Source of the DNA: a virus
Direction: 5' to 3' (one strand)
Virus record (IMG/VR): IMGVR_UViG_3300048672_000152
Coordinates: 29,453-93,452 of that record
Length of the DNA stretch: 64,000 nucleotides
Shown here: one piece after another, positions 40,153 through 48,222 of the stretch
Position numbering within the stretch: position 1 is the first letter of the stretch
Layout of the letters: the number at the start of each line of letters is the position of its first letter
Translations under genes and position numbers: made by a program
Notes under the pieces: model-generated
What the model was told of the DNA's origin: nothing
Database searches by the model: none
Seen by the model: only the letters and a program-made list of their open reading frames with translations

Positions 40153-41742
40153 ATGCCATTTTTACCATACCCACCTAACGGAACTACTGAAGCTGTTAAT
40201 GTGTTAAATCAAGATGTTCAGATATTACATAATATTGTTCATGGGTCTGAGTTAGTAGATATTCCAACAGAGAATGGTGATGTACCTACTATTGCTAAGT
40301 TAATTAAAGAAGTGGAAGATGCTACGGGAGTAGATGTTAGTTTACGTAGTGATTTGGCTGCTACTAACTCCACTGTATTAGTTGGTGGTGTTCAGGCTAA
40401 GAATCTAGTAAGTAAGGTAGACAACCTTGAGTACAGTTACTCCGATGACTTGCGAACTATTACAATAAACCCGAACTACAATACAACAAACCCACAGTGT
40501 AAGTCCTCAATAAACACAGCAGGAACTTTTGACTTTCCTAACAGGCTTGGTCATAGTGTCGTTTTTGGTAGGGATGAAGCTCCATTATTGGCAACATATA
40601 ACATCCCTGTGACCTTTGACGTAAGTAGTGGTCAACCATACAGAAATGTATTTTTCTTATCAAAGAAAAACGGGTTCTTGCAGACATTTACTCCGGCAGA
40701 ATTATCTGTTTCCGGTTATGGCACATCAACAATTTCAATTACCCCTGACGCTGCAAAGCTATCAGGAAGTGAGGAAGTGACTTATTGGGTTGTTGGTGAC
40801 GCAGATCAATTCAATGACAATGCAACTCAGAATAACTTGCAAAACAATATTGGCGGTTATGACAATATTACAAACCGACAAATGAGCTACAATTTAGGCG
40901 CACACAATCTAATTGATGGTACAGGCGACCACAATACAATATTTGGTGCCACTTATAGTGTTATTTATAGTTCCGGCTCTTACAACACAATTCTAAGCGG
41001 TCAGAACAACCAACATGGTGGGATTTCAGGTTATTCATTCCTTGGTGGTGAAGGTAATAGAAATTTCGGATCATACAATTTTATGTCCGGCGCTTTTTCT
41101 GTAAACAACGCAGCAACTAAGTTCACTTTCTCATTTGGTAGAACGATAGACACTAAAACTTGCGAAAACTCAGTAGCTTTTGGGCGCGATAACGTGCTAA
41201 ATGCGAACAGTAGTTTCATGTGGGGTCAAAACCATTTTAACTACTCAAGTCATTATTCTTCTGTTGGCGGCTATGGTGCAAACTGTAGAAACGCAGGCGG
41301 TCAAACTTTTGCATCTTCACCGGATACTGTTGGAGCCAACCAGAAAACAGAGATACTTTCCAAAAGATTAACAATCGCAAGTGGTGGTGCTTGGCAGAAG
41401 TTCAACAAGTTGGATGACAGTCCAAACTTAAAACTAAGAGCAAGCGCAACGGCCTTACTTACTGCTGATGTTGTCGTTAACTTAACAGGATTGAATGGCT
41501 TATCTCAACCAATAAACCATGCAGCAGTGAGATGTACCGCATTATATAACGCATCATTAGGAATTATTAGTTCTACTTTCACAATTCTTCATAGCACAGG
41601 TACAGGTGGTAACGTAGAAGTGAAGTTCACACAAACCCCTTTAGGTACTGATTATGTTGCACTAGAAATAAGGGACGCTGTTACTAACAATTCAGGAAGT
41701 GCAATAGCTGATATATCAATTGTTGAATTTTTAAGAGTTTAA
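40153..41742 (+). CDS. Tail fibre/receptor-binding protein
   Basis: A 529-residue protein. The first 55 residues (FLPYPPNGTTEAVNVLNQDVQ, IVHG, TENGDVP) form an attachment domain shared with the next gene. The middle (residues about 225-400) has repeated short strands with Asn, Gly, Ser and Tyr (DGTGDHNTIFGATYSV, GSYNTILSGQNN, GYSFLGGEGNRNFGS) typical of a trimeric beta-helix or YadA-like head. The C-terminal 130 residues are a separate beta domain. Likely binds the host surface. Confidence 0.75.
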   Translation: MPFLPYPPNGTTEAVNVLNQDVQILHNIVHGSELVDIPTENGDVPTIAKLIKEVEDATGVDVSLRSDLAATNSTVLVGGVQAKNLVSKVDNLEYSYSDDLRTITINPNYNTTNPQCKSSINTAGTFDFPNRLGHSVVFGRDEAPLLATYNIPVTFDVSSGQPYRNVFFLSKKNGFLQTFTPAELSVSGYGTSTISITPDAAKLSGSEEVTYWVVGDADQFNDNATQNNLQNNIGGYDNITNRQMSYNLGAHNLIDGTGDHNTIFGATYSVIYSSGSYNTILSGQNNQHGGISGYSFLGGEGNRNFGSYNFMSGAFSVNNAATKFTFSFGRTIDTKTCENSVAFGRDNVLNANSSFMWGQNHFNYSSHYSSVGGYGANCRNAGGQTFASSPDTVGANQKTEILSKRLTIASGGAWQKFNKLDDSPNLKLRASATALLTADVVVNLTGLNGLSQPINHAAVRCTALYNASLGIISSTFTILHSTGTGGNVEVKFTQTPLGTDYVALEIRDAVTNNSGSAIADISIVEFLRV

Positions 41743-41762
41743 CAAAAACTAAGGAATAAACC

Positions 41763-42272
41763 ATGTCTTTTCTTCCTTATCCTCCATCGAACACTACAGA
41801 TGCTATCTCTGTATTGAAGCAAGATATAAATCTTGCACACGAGATAGTTCATGGTGATGATGATCAGGATGTTTTAACTGAAAATGGTTTAGTACCTTCT
41901 TTCAGTAAAGTAATAAAGACGCTGAATACTGGAAGTCTTATTGTTTCCACTATGAATATAGTGACTACATCTAATACAGCTTTCAGTGTTTCAGCCGATA
42001 ATCATATAACACATTATTGTTGTACAGCTAATATGGACGTTGACGTAATAGTCAACGCTCCAATCCTTACTGAAACTGGCGAACCAGTAACAGGTGCTTT
42101 AATATTCTTCACTCAAGTTGGGGAAGGTGTTGTTAGGTTAGTACCATCATCAGGTATTAGTTTTATATATCCCGAAGATGCAAGCCCTACTACATTCAGT
42201 AAAGGTGCTACAATAGCGATAGAAAGTATGTCTCCAACACAATGGATCGTGACAGGTAACATGGGGTATTAA
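41763..42272 (+). CDS. Second fibre protein with shared N-terminal attachment domain
   Basis: A 169-residue protein whose N-terminus (MSFLPYPPSNTTDAISVLKQD, IVHGDDDQDVLTENGLVPSFSKVIKTL) parallels the 529-residue fibre gene just upstream, then diverges to a beta-rich C-terminus (VVRLVPSSGISFIYPED, WIVTGNMGY). Probably arose by duplication of the attachment domain and carries a different tip. Confidence 0.68.
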   Translation: MSFLPYPPSNTTDAISVLKQDINLAHEIVHGDDDQDVLTENGLVPSFSKVIKTLNTGSLIVSTMNIVTTSNTAFSVSADNHITHYCCTANMDVDVIVNAPILTETGEPVTGALIFFTQVGEGVVRLVPSSGISFIYPEDASPTTFSKGATIAIESMSPTQWIVTGNMGY

Positions 42273-42274
42273 CC

Positions 42275-42961
42275 ATGAACCAAAGAAAGCTATTCCCTAT
42301 CATAGCAGGCGGTTACAGAACTAGAGTAAAGAAAGTTCTATTGTCTAAGATGTATCCACGATATATAGATGAAAAGTTGGTCGTGAATGAATATGAAATA
42401 CTTAGTGGTAATCACTATACTGCTGGACATCCTTACGAAGAAAGATTATTCACACTAGAGTTTGAATTTGTAGACAACACAGAAAATAGTGATATAATTA
42501 TAGTATTACATCGTACAGGTTTCGACGGTGGTTATTATTTAACTAAACAGATAAATAATTTTAGATTCACTAACGGTGAGTACATTCTGCGGTTTACGCA
42601 AGCATCTCCTGTAGAGTCAGAACCAATGAAACGTATTGAGTTGATTAAAGATTCAATCACCATTATTGATGAAGTAGTTGCAGACTTACCAAGCCCTTTC
42701 GGACAAACAGTATCATCACTGAGGAATCGCCTACGATTAGGTGCATCTACTGAAGAAAATACAGATTCATTAACGCTCTATAAAAATCTATTCCCTGCTG
42801 TATACACCAACATTTATACAATAGTAAATAGTACGCGCACTGACTGGTTCAAAGCATTCAGTGACCAGTACATCCAATCTACTCCGTCAGGCAATCCATT
42901 AACATTGCGCAAGAATGGTGAAACATCTTATGTATTCAGAGGTGGCAGTAGTGCTACATAA
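42275..42961 (+). CDS. Hypothetical virion or tail-associated protein
   Basis: A 228-residue soluble protein starting MNQRKLFPIIAGGYRTRVKKVLL, beta-rich with no membrane segment. It follows the fibre genes at a 2-base spacing and precedes the lysis region, so a tail or fibre-accessory role is possible. No family recognised. Confidence 0.6.
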   Translation: MNQRKLFPIIAGGYRTRVKKVLLSKMYPRYIDEKLVVNEYEILSGNHYTAGHPYEERLFTLEFEFVDNTENSDIIIVLHRTGFDGGYYLTKQINNFRFTNGEYILRFTQASPVESEPMKRIELIKDSITIIDEVVADLPSPFGQTVSSLRNRLRLGASTEENTDSLTLYKNLFPAVYTNIYTIVNSTRTDWFKAFSDQYIQSTPSGNPLTLRKNGETSYVFRGGSSAT

Positions 42962-42974
42962 CTAAGGAACTTAA

Positions 42975-43274
42975 ATGAACATAGAAATATTTGCACTACT
43001 AAAGTACGGTTGGGTTGCACTAGGTACTTGGTTTTGGTATGACAAACAGAAGAATGATAAAATCATAGAGTCTGTGGTGGCTAAATTATCAAACTCTCCA
43101 ACCTTTGATGACATGGAAAAAGAGATAAATAAGTCCGTGTCGAGTATCAAGGATGACCAACGAGAAATGATTATAATGACTCGTGAAATGTCAATCACAC
43201 TGAACCAGCTTGTAAGGGATTTAGCTGTTCTTAATGCTAAGTGGAGCATGAAGAATGACAGCGATAAATCCTAA
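42975..43274 (+). CDS. Small protein with N-terminal membrane segment and coiled coil
   Basis: A 99-residue protein. Residues 4-22 are hydrophobic (IFALLKYGWVALGTWFWY), followed by a Lys/Glu/Asp-rich helix (EKEINKSVSSIKDDQREMIIMTREM). This layout resembles small phage proteins next to holins, but no catalytic motif is present. Its end overlaps the receiver-domain gene by 20 bases. Confidence 0.62.
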   Translation: MNIEIFALLKYGWVALGTWFWYDKQKNDKIIESVVAKLSNSPTFDDMEKEINKSVSSIKDDQREMIIMTREMSITLNQLVRDLAVLNAKWSMKNDSDKS

Positions 43275-43686
43275 GATAATGCTTGTGGAGGATGATAGTT
43301 TTATGCTATTATTCCTCACGCAGTTGTTTGAGAAGCATGGTTATGAGGTGTGCCCTGTGTATGGACATTATGCTGCATTAGCTAGTGCTATAGAATTTAA
43401 ACCTGATGTAATTGTGCTTGACATATCTTTAGATGACGGATATACTGGTTATGATGTATCTGAAGAATTGAAACTCAATACAATTACAAAAGATATACCA
43501 ACTGTATTCCTCACTGCGGAAGTGGATGAGAAATCACGTTGTAAAGCATTTATGTGTGGTGGAGTTGATTTTCTAACTAAACCCTTCAATAAAGAAGATT
43601 TACTCAGTCGTGTCAAACCTTTGGCAATGATTGGTAAGATGTCAAAAATGTTAAGTAATATGACTAATTTTAATAAGGAAGCATGA
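43255..43686 (+). CDS. Stand-alone response-regulator receiver (CheY-like)
   Basis: A 143-residue protein with the complete receiver-domain set: acidic pocket E12-D13-D14 in MLVEDDSF, phosphoacceptor D56 in VIVLDISL, T87 in VFLTAE, K109 in LTKPF. Only a 25-residue tail (AMIGKMSKMLSNMTNF) follows; there is no DNA-binding or enzymatic output domain. Such proteins act by binding a partner when phosphorylated by a histidine kinase. It is expressed in the late operon, overlapping a small membrane protein gene and preceding a membrane protein and lysozyme; no kinase is encoded nearby, so any phosphate would come from the host. Confidence 0.9.
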   Translation: MTAINPKIMLVEDDSFMLLFLTQLFEKHGYEVCPVYGHYAALASAIEFKPDVIVLDISLDDGYTGYDVSEELKLNTITKDIPTVFLTAEVDEKSRCKAFMCGGVDFLTKPFNKEDLLSRVKPLAMIGKMSKMLSNMTNFNKEA

Positions 43687-43687
43687 T

Positions 43688-43795
43688 ATGCCAACGGAAA
43701 CCCCGCAGCCTGAGAAGCCCAAGAAACCCCCTGTTGAAACTAATGTACCAACAGACCCAACTGAATCTGGCGATCCTGTAAAGGAAACTAAGTAA
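43688..43795 (+). CDS. Proline-rich 35-residue protein
   Basis: ATG at 43688 with GGAAG upstream; the product is MPTETPQPEKPKKPPVETNVP followed by an Asp/Pro/Thr/Ser tail ending VKETK. The stop overlaps the next ATG (TAATGATG). High Pro, Lys and Thr suggests an extended peptide or linker. Function unknown. Confidence 0.55.
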   Translation: MPTETPQPEKPKKPPVETNVPTDPTESGDPVKETK

Positions 43796-44211
43796 TGATG
43801 TACCTGCTCATCACACCTATCACTCTAATGATTATTTCATTTCTGATAAGAGACAAAGATATTGTTGAGGTGAGCAGGTATCTTTCTGTTGTTCTTATTC
43901 TCGACATATTAACTTGGTTACTATTTCAGACAGATTTTTATTATATACGTTCCGCATTGATAGACATACTAATGTTTGTAGTGGTATTCAAATTAGACGA
44001 TACCAAGAAATCCTTAATCATAGGATTACCCTGCATGATAAGTTTTGTATTAAACATCATCGAACAGTTCAGTTACTATCAAACAATATTTTATGACTTT
44101 CGCCCATACATCCAATTCATTCTTATTCAGATTATGTTATGGGGGTTAGTATTCAACTGCAAGTGGAGAAAATATGCAAAACAAATTCGCAGAAATGATT
44201 CTGAAGATTGA
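43795..44211 (+). CDS. Multi-pass membrane protein, about four segments
   Basis: A 138-residue protein with hydrophobic segments near residues 2-19, 27-44, 53-65, 72-90 and 105-120 and a basic C-terminus (KWRKYAKQIRR). Between the receiver gene and the lysozyme gene it may be a holin, a signal-transducing partner of the receiver protein, or another lysis regulator; sequence does not decide. Confidence 0.65.
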   Translation: MMYLLITPITLMIISFLIRDKDIVEVSRYLSVVLILDILTWLLFQTDFYYIRSALIDILMFVVVFKLDDTKKSLIIGLPCMISFVLNIIEQFSYYQTIFYDFRPYIQFILIQIMLWGLVFNCKWRKYAKQIRRNDSED

Positions 44212-44650
44212 AGAAGGGAGATCATTAAAGCCATACTACTGTACTGAACATTTTCCGACAATAGGGTATGGACGGAAGTTATCAGATATTAAATATGCAC
44301 CTCTCCCTAACATTGTTGCAAACGAAAAAGAAGAATTAGAATTCTTACGTAAACGAATTCAAGAATCCATCAATAAACTATCTACACAAAAACCTTTAGC
44401 TTGGTCGAAATGTAACGAACAAAGACAAGCTATCCTCGTGTCGATGGTGTATCAACTTGGGTTCAACGGTACGTTGGTCTTCAAAAAGATGTGGGCTGCT
44501 ATTGAAGTTGGTAACTTTGAAGAAGCATCTAAACAAATGTTAGATAGTCTGTGGGCTAAACAAACCCCCAAACGAGCATTACGTCATGCTAAAACAATGA
44601 AAGACGGCAGCTTAGATATGTATTATGTTTCAGCCGGAGTATTCAAGTAA
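44174..44650 (+). CDS. Endolysin, T4-lysozyme-type muramidase (GH24)
   Basis: A 158-residue enzyme cleaving the peptidoglycan N-acetylmuramic acid to N-acetylglucosamine bond. The catalytic triad pattern E-x8-C-x5-T is visible in KIEEGRSLKPYYCTEHFPTIGYG: Glu in the second position of EEG, Cys in place of the T4 Asp20, and Thr before IGYG. AILVSMVYQLGFNG and WAAIEVGNFEEASKQML continue the fold. No signal peptide, so it needs a holin. Overlaps the upstream gene by 38 bases. Confidence 0.9.
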   Translation: MQNKFAEMILKIEEGRSLKPYYCTEHFPTIGYGRKLSDIKYAPLPNIVANEKEELEFLRKRIQESINKLSTQKPLAWSKCNEQRQAILVSMVYQLGFNGTLVFKKMWAAIEVGNFEEASKQMLDSLWAKQTPKRALRHAKTMKDGSLDMYYVSAGVFK

Positions 44651-45018
44651 TGTACACCCCACTTTTAAAGCTCTTAGGAGCGTTGCTGATAGGCTTATCT
44701 ATCTACGGGTATATCTACGTACTACAAGCGGATAAAGATGCCTTAGAAGCTTCTGTAGAGCTTTATAAACAGCAATCAGAACAAGCTGTAGCTCTAGCTA
44801 ACCAGAATACACAGAAATACTTAGAATTGCAGGAAAGAAATAAGTTACAGCTTGAAAAACTTATTGCATTACAGAATTCTATTGATAAAATAAAAGAAGA
44901 ACAACATTCTTCTGAGAAAGAGACCATCAAGTATGTTGCATCACTCCCTGAAGGCTTTGAAAAGTCTTGTCTTAATATGTCTGTTAGTCCCTCTATTAGT
45001 GGCGTGTCAGAACACTAA
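44650..45018 (+). CDS. Rz: Inner-membrane spanin (Rz-like)
   Basis: A 122-residue protein with an N-terminal membrane segment (LLKLLGALLIGLSIYGYIYVL) and a periplasmic coiled coil (YKQQSEQAVALANQNTQKYLEL, KIKEEQHSSEKE). It shares its start with the lysozyme stop. It pairs with the outer-membrane lipoprotein encoded in an overlapping frame to fuse the two membranes in the last step of lysis. Confidence 0.85.
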   Translation: MYTPLLKLLGALLIGLSIYGYIYVLQADKDALEASVELYKQQSEQAVALANQNTQKYLELQERNKLQLEKLIALQNSIDKIKEEQHSSEKETIKYVASLPEGFEKSCLNMSVSPSISGVSEH

Positions 45019-45226
45019 AACAGTCTATGTTGATCGCATTGTAGAAGTTCCAGTTAACACTCCCCCTCAATTGATGCAAGAATGCCCTGTCAGTGTACGC
45101 TCTGGTGAAAAGGTTATTGACTACATCACTTCAGAGAAACGTCTCCGCAATGATTTAGCTATTTGCAATTTAACAATAAAAGCAAGGAATGAAAATGAAT
45201 TGGCTAAAGAACATCCACAAAAGTAA
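44933..45226 (+). CDS. Rz1: Outer-membrane spanin lipoprotein (Rz1-like)
   Basis: A 97-residue protein with a lipoprotein signal (LVLICLLVPLLVAC lipobox, Cys at about residue 25), then VPVNTPPQLMQECPV and a charged tail. It starts inside the Rz frame and continues 208 bases beyond it, the usual overlapping spanin arrangement. Indicates a Gram-negative host. Confidence 0.85.
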   Translation: MLHHSLKALKSLVLICLLVPLLVACQNTKTVYVDRIVEVPVNTPPQLMQECPVSVRSGEKVIDYITSEKRLRNDLAICNLTIKARNENELAKEHPQK

Positions 45227-45392
45227 GACAATGATATTTAATATCCTTGTAGGTATATTAGGTATTGTAGAGTTAAATATGGGTTTATTCCAAGCAGCAT
45301 TAGGTGATTACTACGGTATCATCTTTATGTTAGTTGCCATGATTAACGTAGTGCTTAGAATTGTAACTACTACACCTATGAGTGATAAATAA
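45195..45392 (+). CDS. Small membrane protein, holin candidate
   Basis: A 65-residue protein with two hydrophobic segments (IFNILVGILGIVELNMGLF and YYGIIFMLVAMINVVLRIV) separated by a short loop. AAGGAATGAAA precedes the ATG at 45195. Size, topology and position beside spanins fit a holin-type protein, but the 138-residue membrane protein is an equal candidate. Confidence 0.62.
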   Translation: MNWLKNIHKSKTMIFNILVGILGIVELNMGLFQAALGDYYGIIFMLVAMINVVLRIVTTTPMSDK

Positions 45393-45814
45393 TGTCACCG
45401 ACAATTAAAGTAATCTTTGGTAAAAACCATTTACCGTTTTCTTGGCTCATTCGTATCTTCACATGGAGCAGATGGAGTCACTGTGGTATTGTAGTTGGTG
45501 ATATGGTGTTTGAAGCCACAGCTACTAAAGGTGTTGTCATAACCCCCATCAATGACTTCATTAAGAGATACAATGACCATGCTTTTGCTAATGTTATCGT
45601 TAGAGATAGTGTTGCTGATGCTTACGATAGATTGGCTGGAGAAGTAGGTAAGAAATACGATTTCTCTGCTATCTTCGGAATATTGTTCCGCACCGGATGG
45701 AACGCAAATAATAAATGGTTCTGCTCTGAGCTTGTAGCTTATGTAGTAGGAACATATAGAGATAACAATCTTGGGAGAATTACTCCTGAGATGATATGGA
45801 GTAATAGTAAATGA
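45392..45814 (+). CDS. Permuted papain-like cysteine peptidase/amidase-type protein
   Basis: A 140-residue protein with WSRWSHCGIVVGD (about 26-38), in which His probably belongs to the active site, VFEATATKGVVITP, and WFCSELVAYVVG (about 109-120), in which Cys is the probable nucleophile. The order H then C marks the permuted NlpC/P60-like (YiiX-like) fold. Might cut peptidoglycan peptides or lipid anchors. It overlaps the end of the holin candidate by one base. Confidence 0.75.
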   Translation: MSPTIKVIFGKNHLPFSWLIRIFTWSRWSHCGIVVGDMVFEATATKGVVITPINDFIKRYNDHAFANVIVRDSVADAYDRLAGEVGKKYDFSAIFGILFRTGWNANNKWFCSELVAYVVGTYRDNNLGRITPEMIWSNSK

Positions 45815-46686
45815 GTGCAAATAACATTGCAGAGACAAGCACAAGTACAGGCACTGGCAACATTACGCTTGATGGAGCTTGGTCGCAGGTGGGAACTTTC
45901 AACACAGGCAACCTAACCTTCAACAGCTTTTACGGCACTAATCATGTTTTTCCTTACATGATCCGCGATACTTCCGGCAATTGGGAAAGCGGAGAAGGGT
46001 ACTTAAGTGCATCGACTACGCTTGTGCGTCAAAACGTGTTTAACAACTCACTAGGTACAACAGCAAAGATTAACTTTCCATCGGGAGACAAGATTGTCTT
46101 TGTACCAACTGATGCGCGGTCTTTCGGCAGTCGAATGCTTAACCAAGTGAACTACGTGCTATCGTCAAATTTCTTCGGTATTCGTGGGCAGATAACAATG
46201 ACCGCCAACAGGTTATACATCACTCCACACATCATACAAGCTCCGGTGCATCTGACTACGCTGGCACACGTAATACGCACAGCAGCAGCAGCAGGTGGCA
46301 GCACAATGCGCGTCGGCATTTACAACTTGGTCAGGCAGCCACTAAACGGCAACACTTACGACTCAAATTTTACTTTACTTGCTGACCTTGGCACTGTCGC
46401 AGTTGATACCACAGGCACTAAGGCAATCACTTGTGACTTAAAACTCGGTCAAGGCGTATACGGCATTGCCACCATTTCAAACGGCGCTCCGGCTATCATG
46501 GCTACAGGGACAACGGCGGCGGATATGTGGCTGTCAGCAAACACGTATGAAGGACATCCAATCACGCATTGGTACAATGACAGCGCACCATCATTCACAG
46601 CGCTTCCGGCAAACACTCGCGTTGATATGCCAGTTGTCATGAACAACAGCGCACCGCAGGCAATGTTCAGAGGTAACATTCTATGA
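45811..46686 (+). CDS. Fibre-like or surface protein, unusual base composition
   Basis: A 291-residue beta-rich protein (TSTSTGTGNITLDGAWSQVG, YGTNHVFPYMIRDTSG, GIYNLVRQPLNGNTYD). Its N-terminal TSTSTGTGNITLDG...TFNSFYG phrase recalls phage adhesins. Local G+C is much higher than the surroundings (30 of 60 bases in 46201-46260 against 18 of 60 in 45241-45300), suggesting recent acquisition. Followed by a likely fibre-assembly gene. Confidence 0.65.
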   Translation: MSANNIAETSTSTGTGNITLDGAWSQVGTFNTGNLTFNSFYGTNHVFPYMIRDTSGNWESGEGYLSASTTLVRQNVFNNSLGTTAKINFPSGDKIVFVPTDARSFGSRMLNQVNYVLSSNFFGIRGQITMTANRLYITPHIIQAPVHLTTLAHVIRTAAAAGGSTMRVGIYNLVRQPLNGNTYDSNFTLLADLGTVAVDTTGTKAITCDLKLGQGVYGIATISNGAPAIMATGTTAADMWLSANTYEGHPITHWYNDSAPSFTALPANTRVDMPVVMNNSAPQAMFRGNIL

Positions 46687-47189
46687 TTAACTTTCAGGAT
46701 AAAGGTTTTGGTTTGTTTTTGTTTCTAGAAAAGCAAGGGGTTTTTCTAGAAGAGCTTGATGGTAAATGGTCTGCAAATGCGCCGGATGATTTAGTTAGTC
46801 AGTTGATAGATGAGTACAATCCTTGGCCTAAAGAAAAAGCTGCAAAGTTTTCTGAAATTGATGTTGATTTTCAACATCACATTGATTCTCTCACAGCCGG
46901 ATGGCCTGAAGGTGAAATTAAGACTTGGGAAAGACAAGAGAAGGAAGCCATTGCTTTGCAGTCCAATTCAGCAGCACCCACCCCATTCTTAGCTACAGTA
47001 GCAAACCAACGAGGTATTACTGTTGCTGAACTTGCTACAAGGGTAATAAGAGACTCGATTGCTTTCAGTAACGCGAGTGCATACTATGTAGGTTTGAGAC
47101 ATAAAGCTAGACAACGTGTACAAGCACTTCCAGATAACGGGGATTATCATAGATTACCTGAGTTATGGAGCATTAAGTTTAAGGAGTAA
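46683..47189 (+). CDS. Tail fibre assembly/chaperone-like protein
   Basis: A 168-residue protein. The middle (DVDFQHHIDSLTAGWPEGEIKTWERQEKEAIAL, then TPFLATVANQRGITVAELATRVI) has the pattern of phage fibre-assembly (DUF4376-like) C-terminal domains, in which a Trp and repeated Glu/Gln helices bind the fibre tip. It overlaps the fibre-like gene by 4 bases, supporting partnership. Confidence 0.62.
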   Translation: MINFQDKGFGLFLFLEKQGVFLEELDGKWSANAPDDLVSQLIDEYNPWPKEKAAKFSEIDVDFQHHIDSLTAGWPEGEIKTWERQEKEAIALQSNSAAPTPFLATVANQRGITVAELATRVIRDSIAFSNASAYYVGLRHKARQRVQALPDNGDYHRLPELWSIKFKE

Positions 47190-47192
47190 TCT

Positions 47193-48206
47193 ATGTATGG
47201 TATGATGCCTAATGGCTTACTTCCTTACGGTGTTGTGTTTGTACCTGAGTCTGGGGGTGGAGGGGGTGGGACACCGTTCACTGGTGTATTGAATAAAACT
47301 ACATTAACACTAACCACTAAACAACAAAGTGTTGTTATTGGTAATAATACCAGTGCTAATAAATCTACACTATTGTTATCCCAAGACCAGTTAAGCGTAT
47401 CTACTGGTGCGAACACTGTACCTAATAGACAAGCATTGTCGGTAACTGTTAAACAACACTCGGTTAGTGCGGGATTTAGTTTATCAACGGGTAAATCTAC
47501 GCTAATTACTGCCGGAGAACAGTTAATTGTTCAACTAGGTACTGTATTAGGTGTAGGTAAAAGAACTCTAACCCTTACACCTAAGAATCCAAATAATGTC
47601 TTAGGTTTTGTAAATACCTCTAATAAAACTACTATACCTCTAACCGTTAAACAATTAGAGATTGTTACAGGAAGTAATTTACCATTCATCGGAAGCATTG
47701 GTAAACAATCTTTATCCTTGACAAGTAAGCAGTTAGGTAGTAAAATTGGATGGAATAGCAATGTTTCTAAAACCACACTCAATCTTACTAACGAGCAATT
47801 ATCTAATGCGTTAGGTTTTGTCTCTAGTATCAATAAACAATCGGTATCATTATCTACTAAACCTCTCACTGTTGTTACTGGTACAAGTATTCCAGTTAAC
47901 GCATTATTGAATAAAACTTCATTACCTCTGAGTAATAAACAACTAGAAGTTACTGTTGGTACTGATGTGTCGTTCTCTGGCGCTATCAATAAAACAACAT
48001 TGGATTTGACACATAAACAATTGTTTATTGTATCTGGTTTTAATCAAGACATACACCCTCTTTCAATGAACGTGTCTTACAAACTATTACAGTGGGTAGA
48101 CTACATTCAACCTCTAGTGTTTGAATCTGATAGAACATTCATTATGAAAGATAAGAATACAATCTACATAATGAAACCAATAAACACACAATTTTATTTA
48201 AATTAA
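47193..48206 (+). CDS. Protein with about 11 tandem 22-26 residue repeats
   Basis: A 337-residue protein. After an N-terminal segment and a Gly stretch (GGGGGG at about 26-31) it is built from repeats of the type xNKTTLxLTxKQLxVxxG (for example LNKTTLTLTTKQQSVVIG, INKQSVSLSTKPLTVVTG, INKTTLDLTHKQLFIVSG). Each repeat probably forms two beta strands, giving a beta-solenoid. Likely a virion surface or fibre protein. The repeated DNA is coding and diverged, not CRISPR. Confidence 0.7.
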   Translation: MYGMMPNGLLPYGVVFVPESGGGGGGTPFTGVLNKTTLTLTTKQQSVVIGNNTSANKSTLLLSQDQLSVSTGANTVPNRQALSVTVKQHSVSAGFSLSTGKSTLITAGEQLIVQLGTVLGVGKRTLTLTPKNPNNVLGFVNTSNKTTIPLTVKQLEIVTGSNLPFIGSIGKQSLSLTSKQLGSKIGWNSNVSKTTLNLTNEQLSNALGFVSSINKQSVSLSTKPLTVVTGTSIPVNALLNKTSLPLSNKQLEVTVGTDVSFSGAINKTTLDLTHKQLFIVSGFNQDIHPLSMNVSYKLLQWVDYIQPLVFESDRTFIMKDKNTIYIMKPINTQFYLN

Positions 48207-48222
48207 TCTAAGGAACTAAGAA

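Noticed and set aside
47276-48060. Regularly spaced repeats resembling a CRISPR array
   Set aside because: The repeats are diverged, coding and keep frame within one protein; there are no identical repeats with unique spacers and no cas genes.
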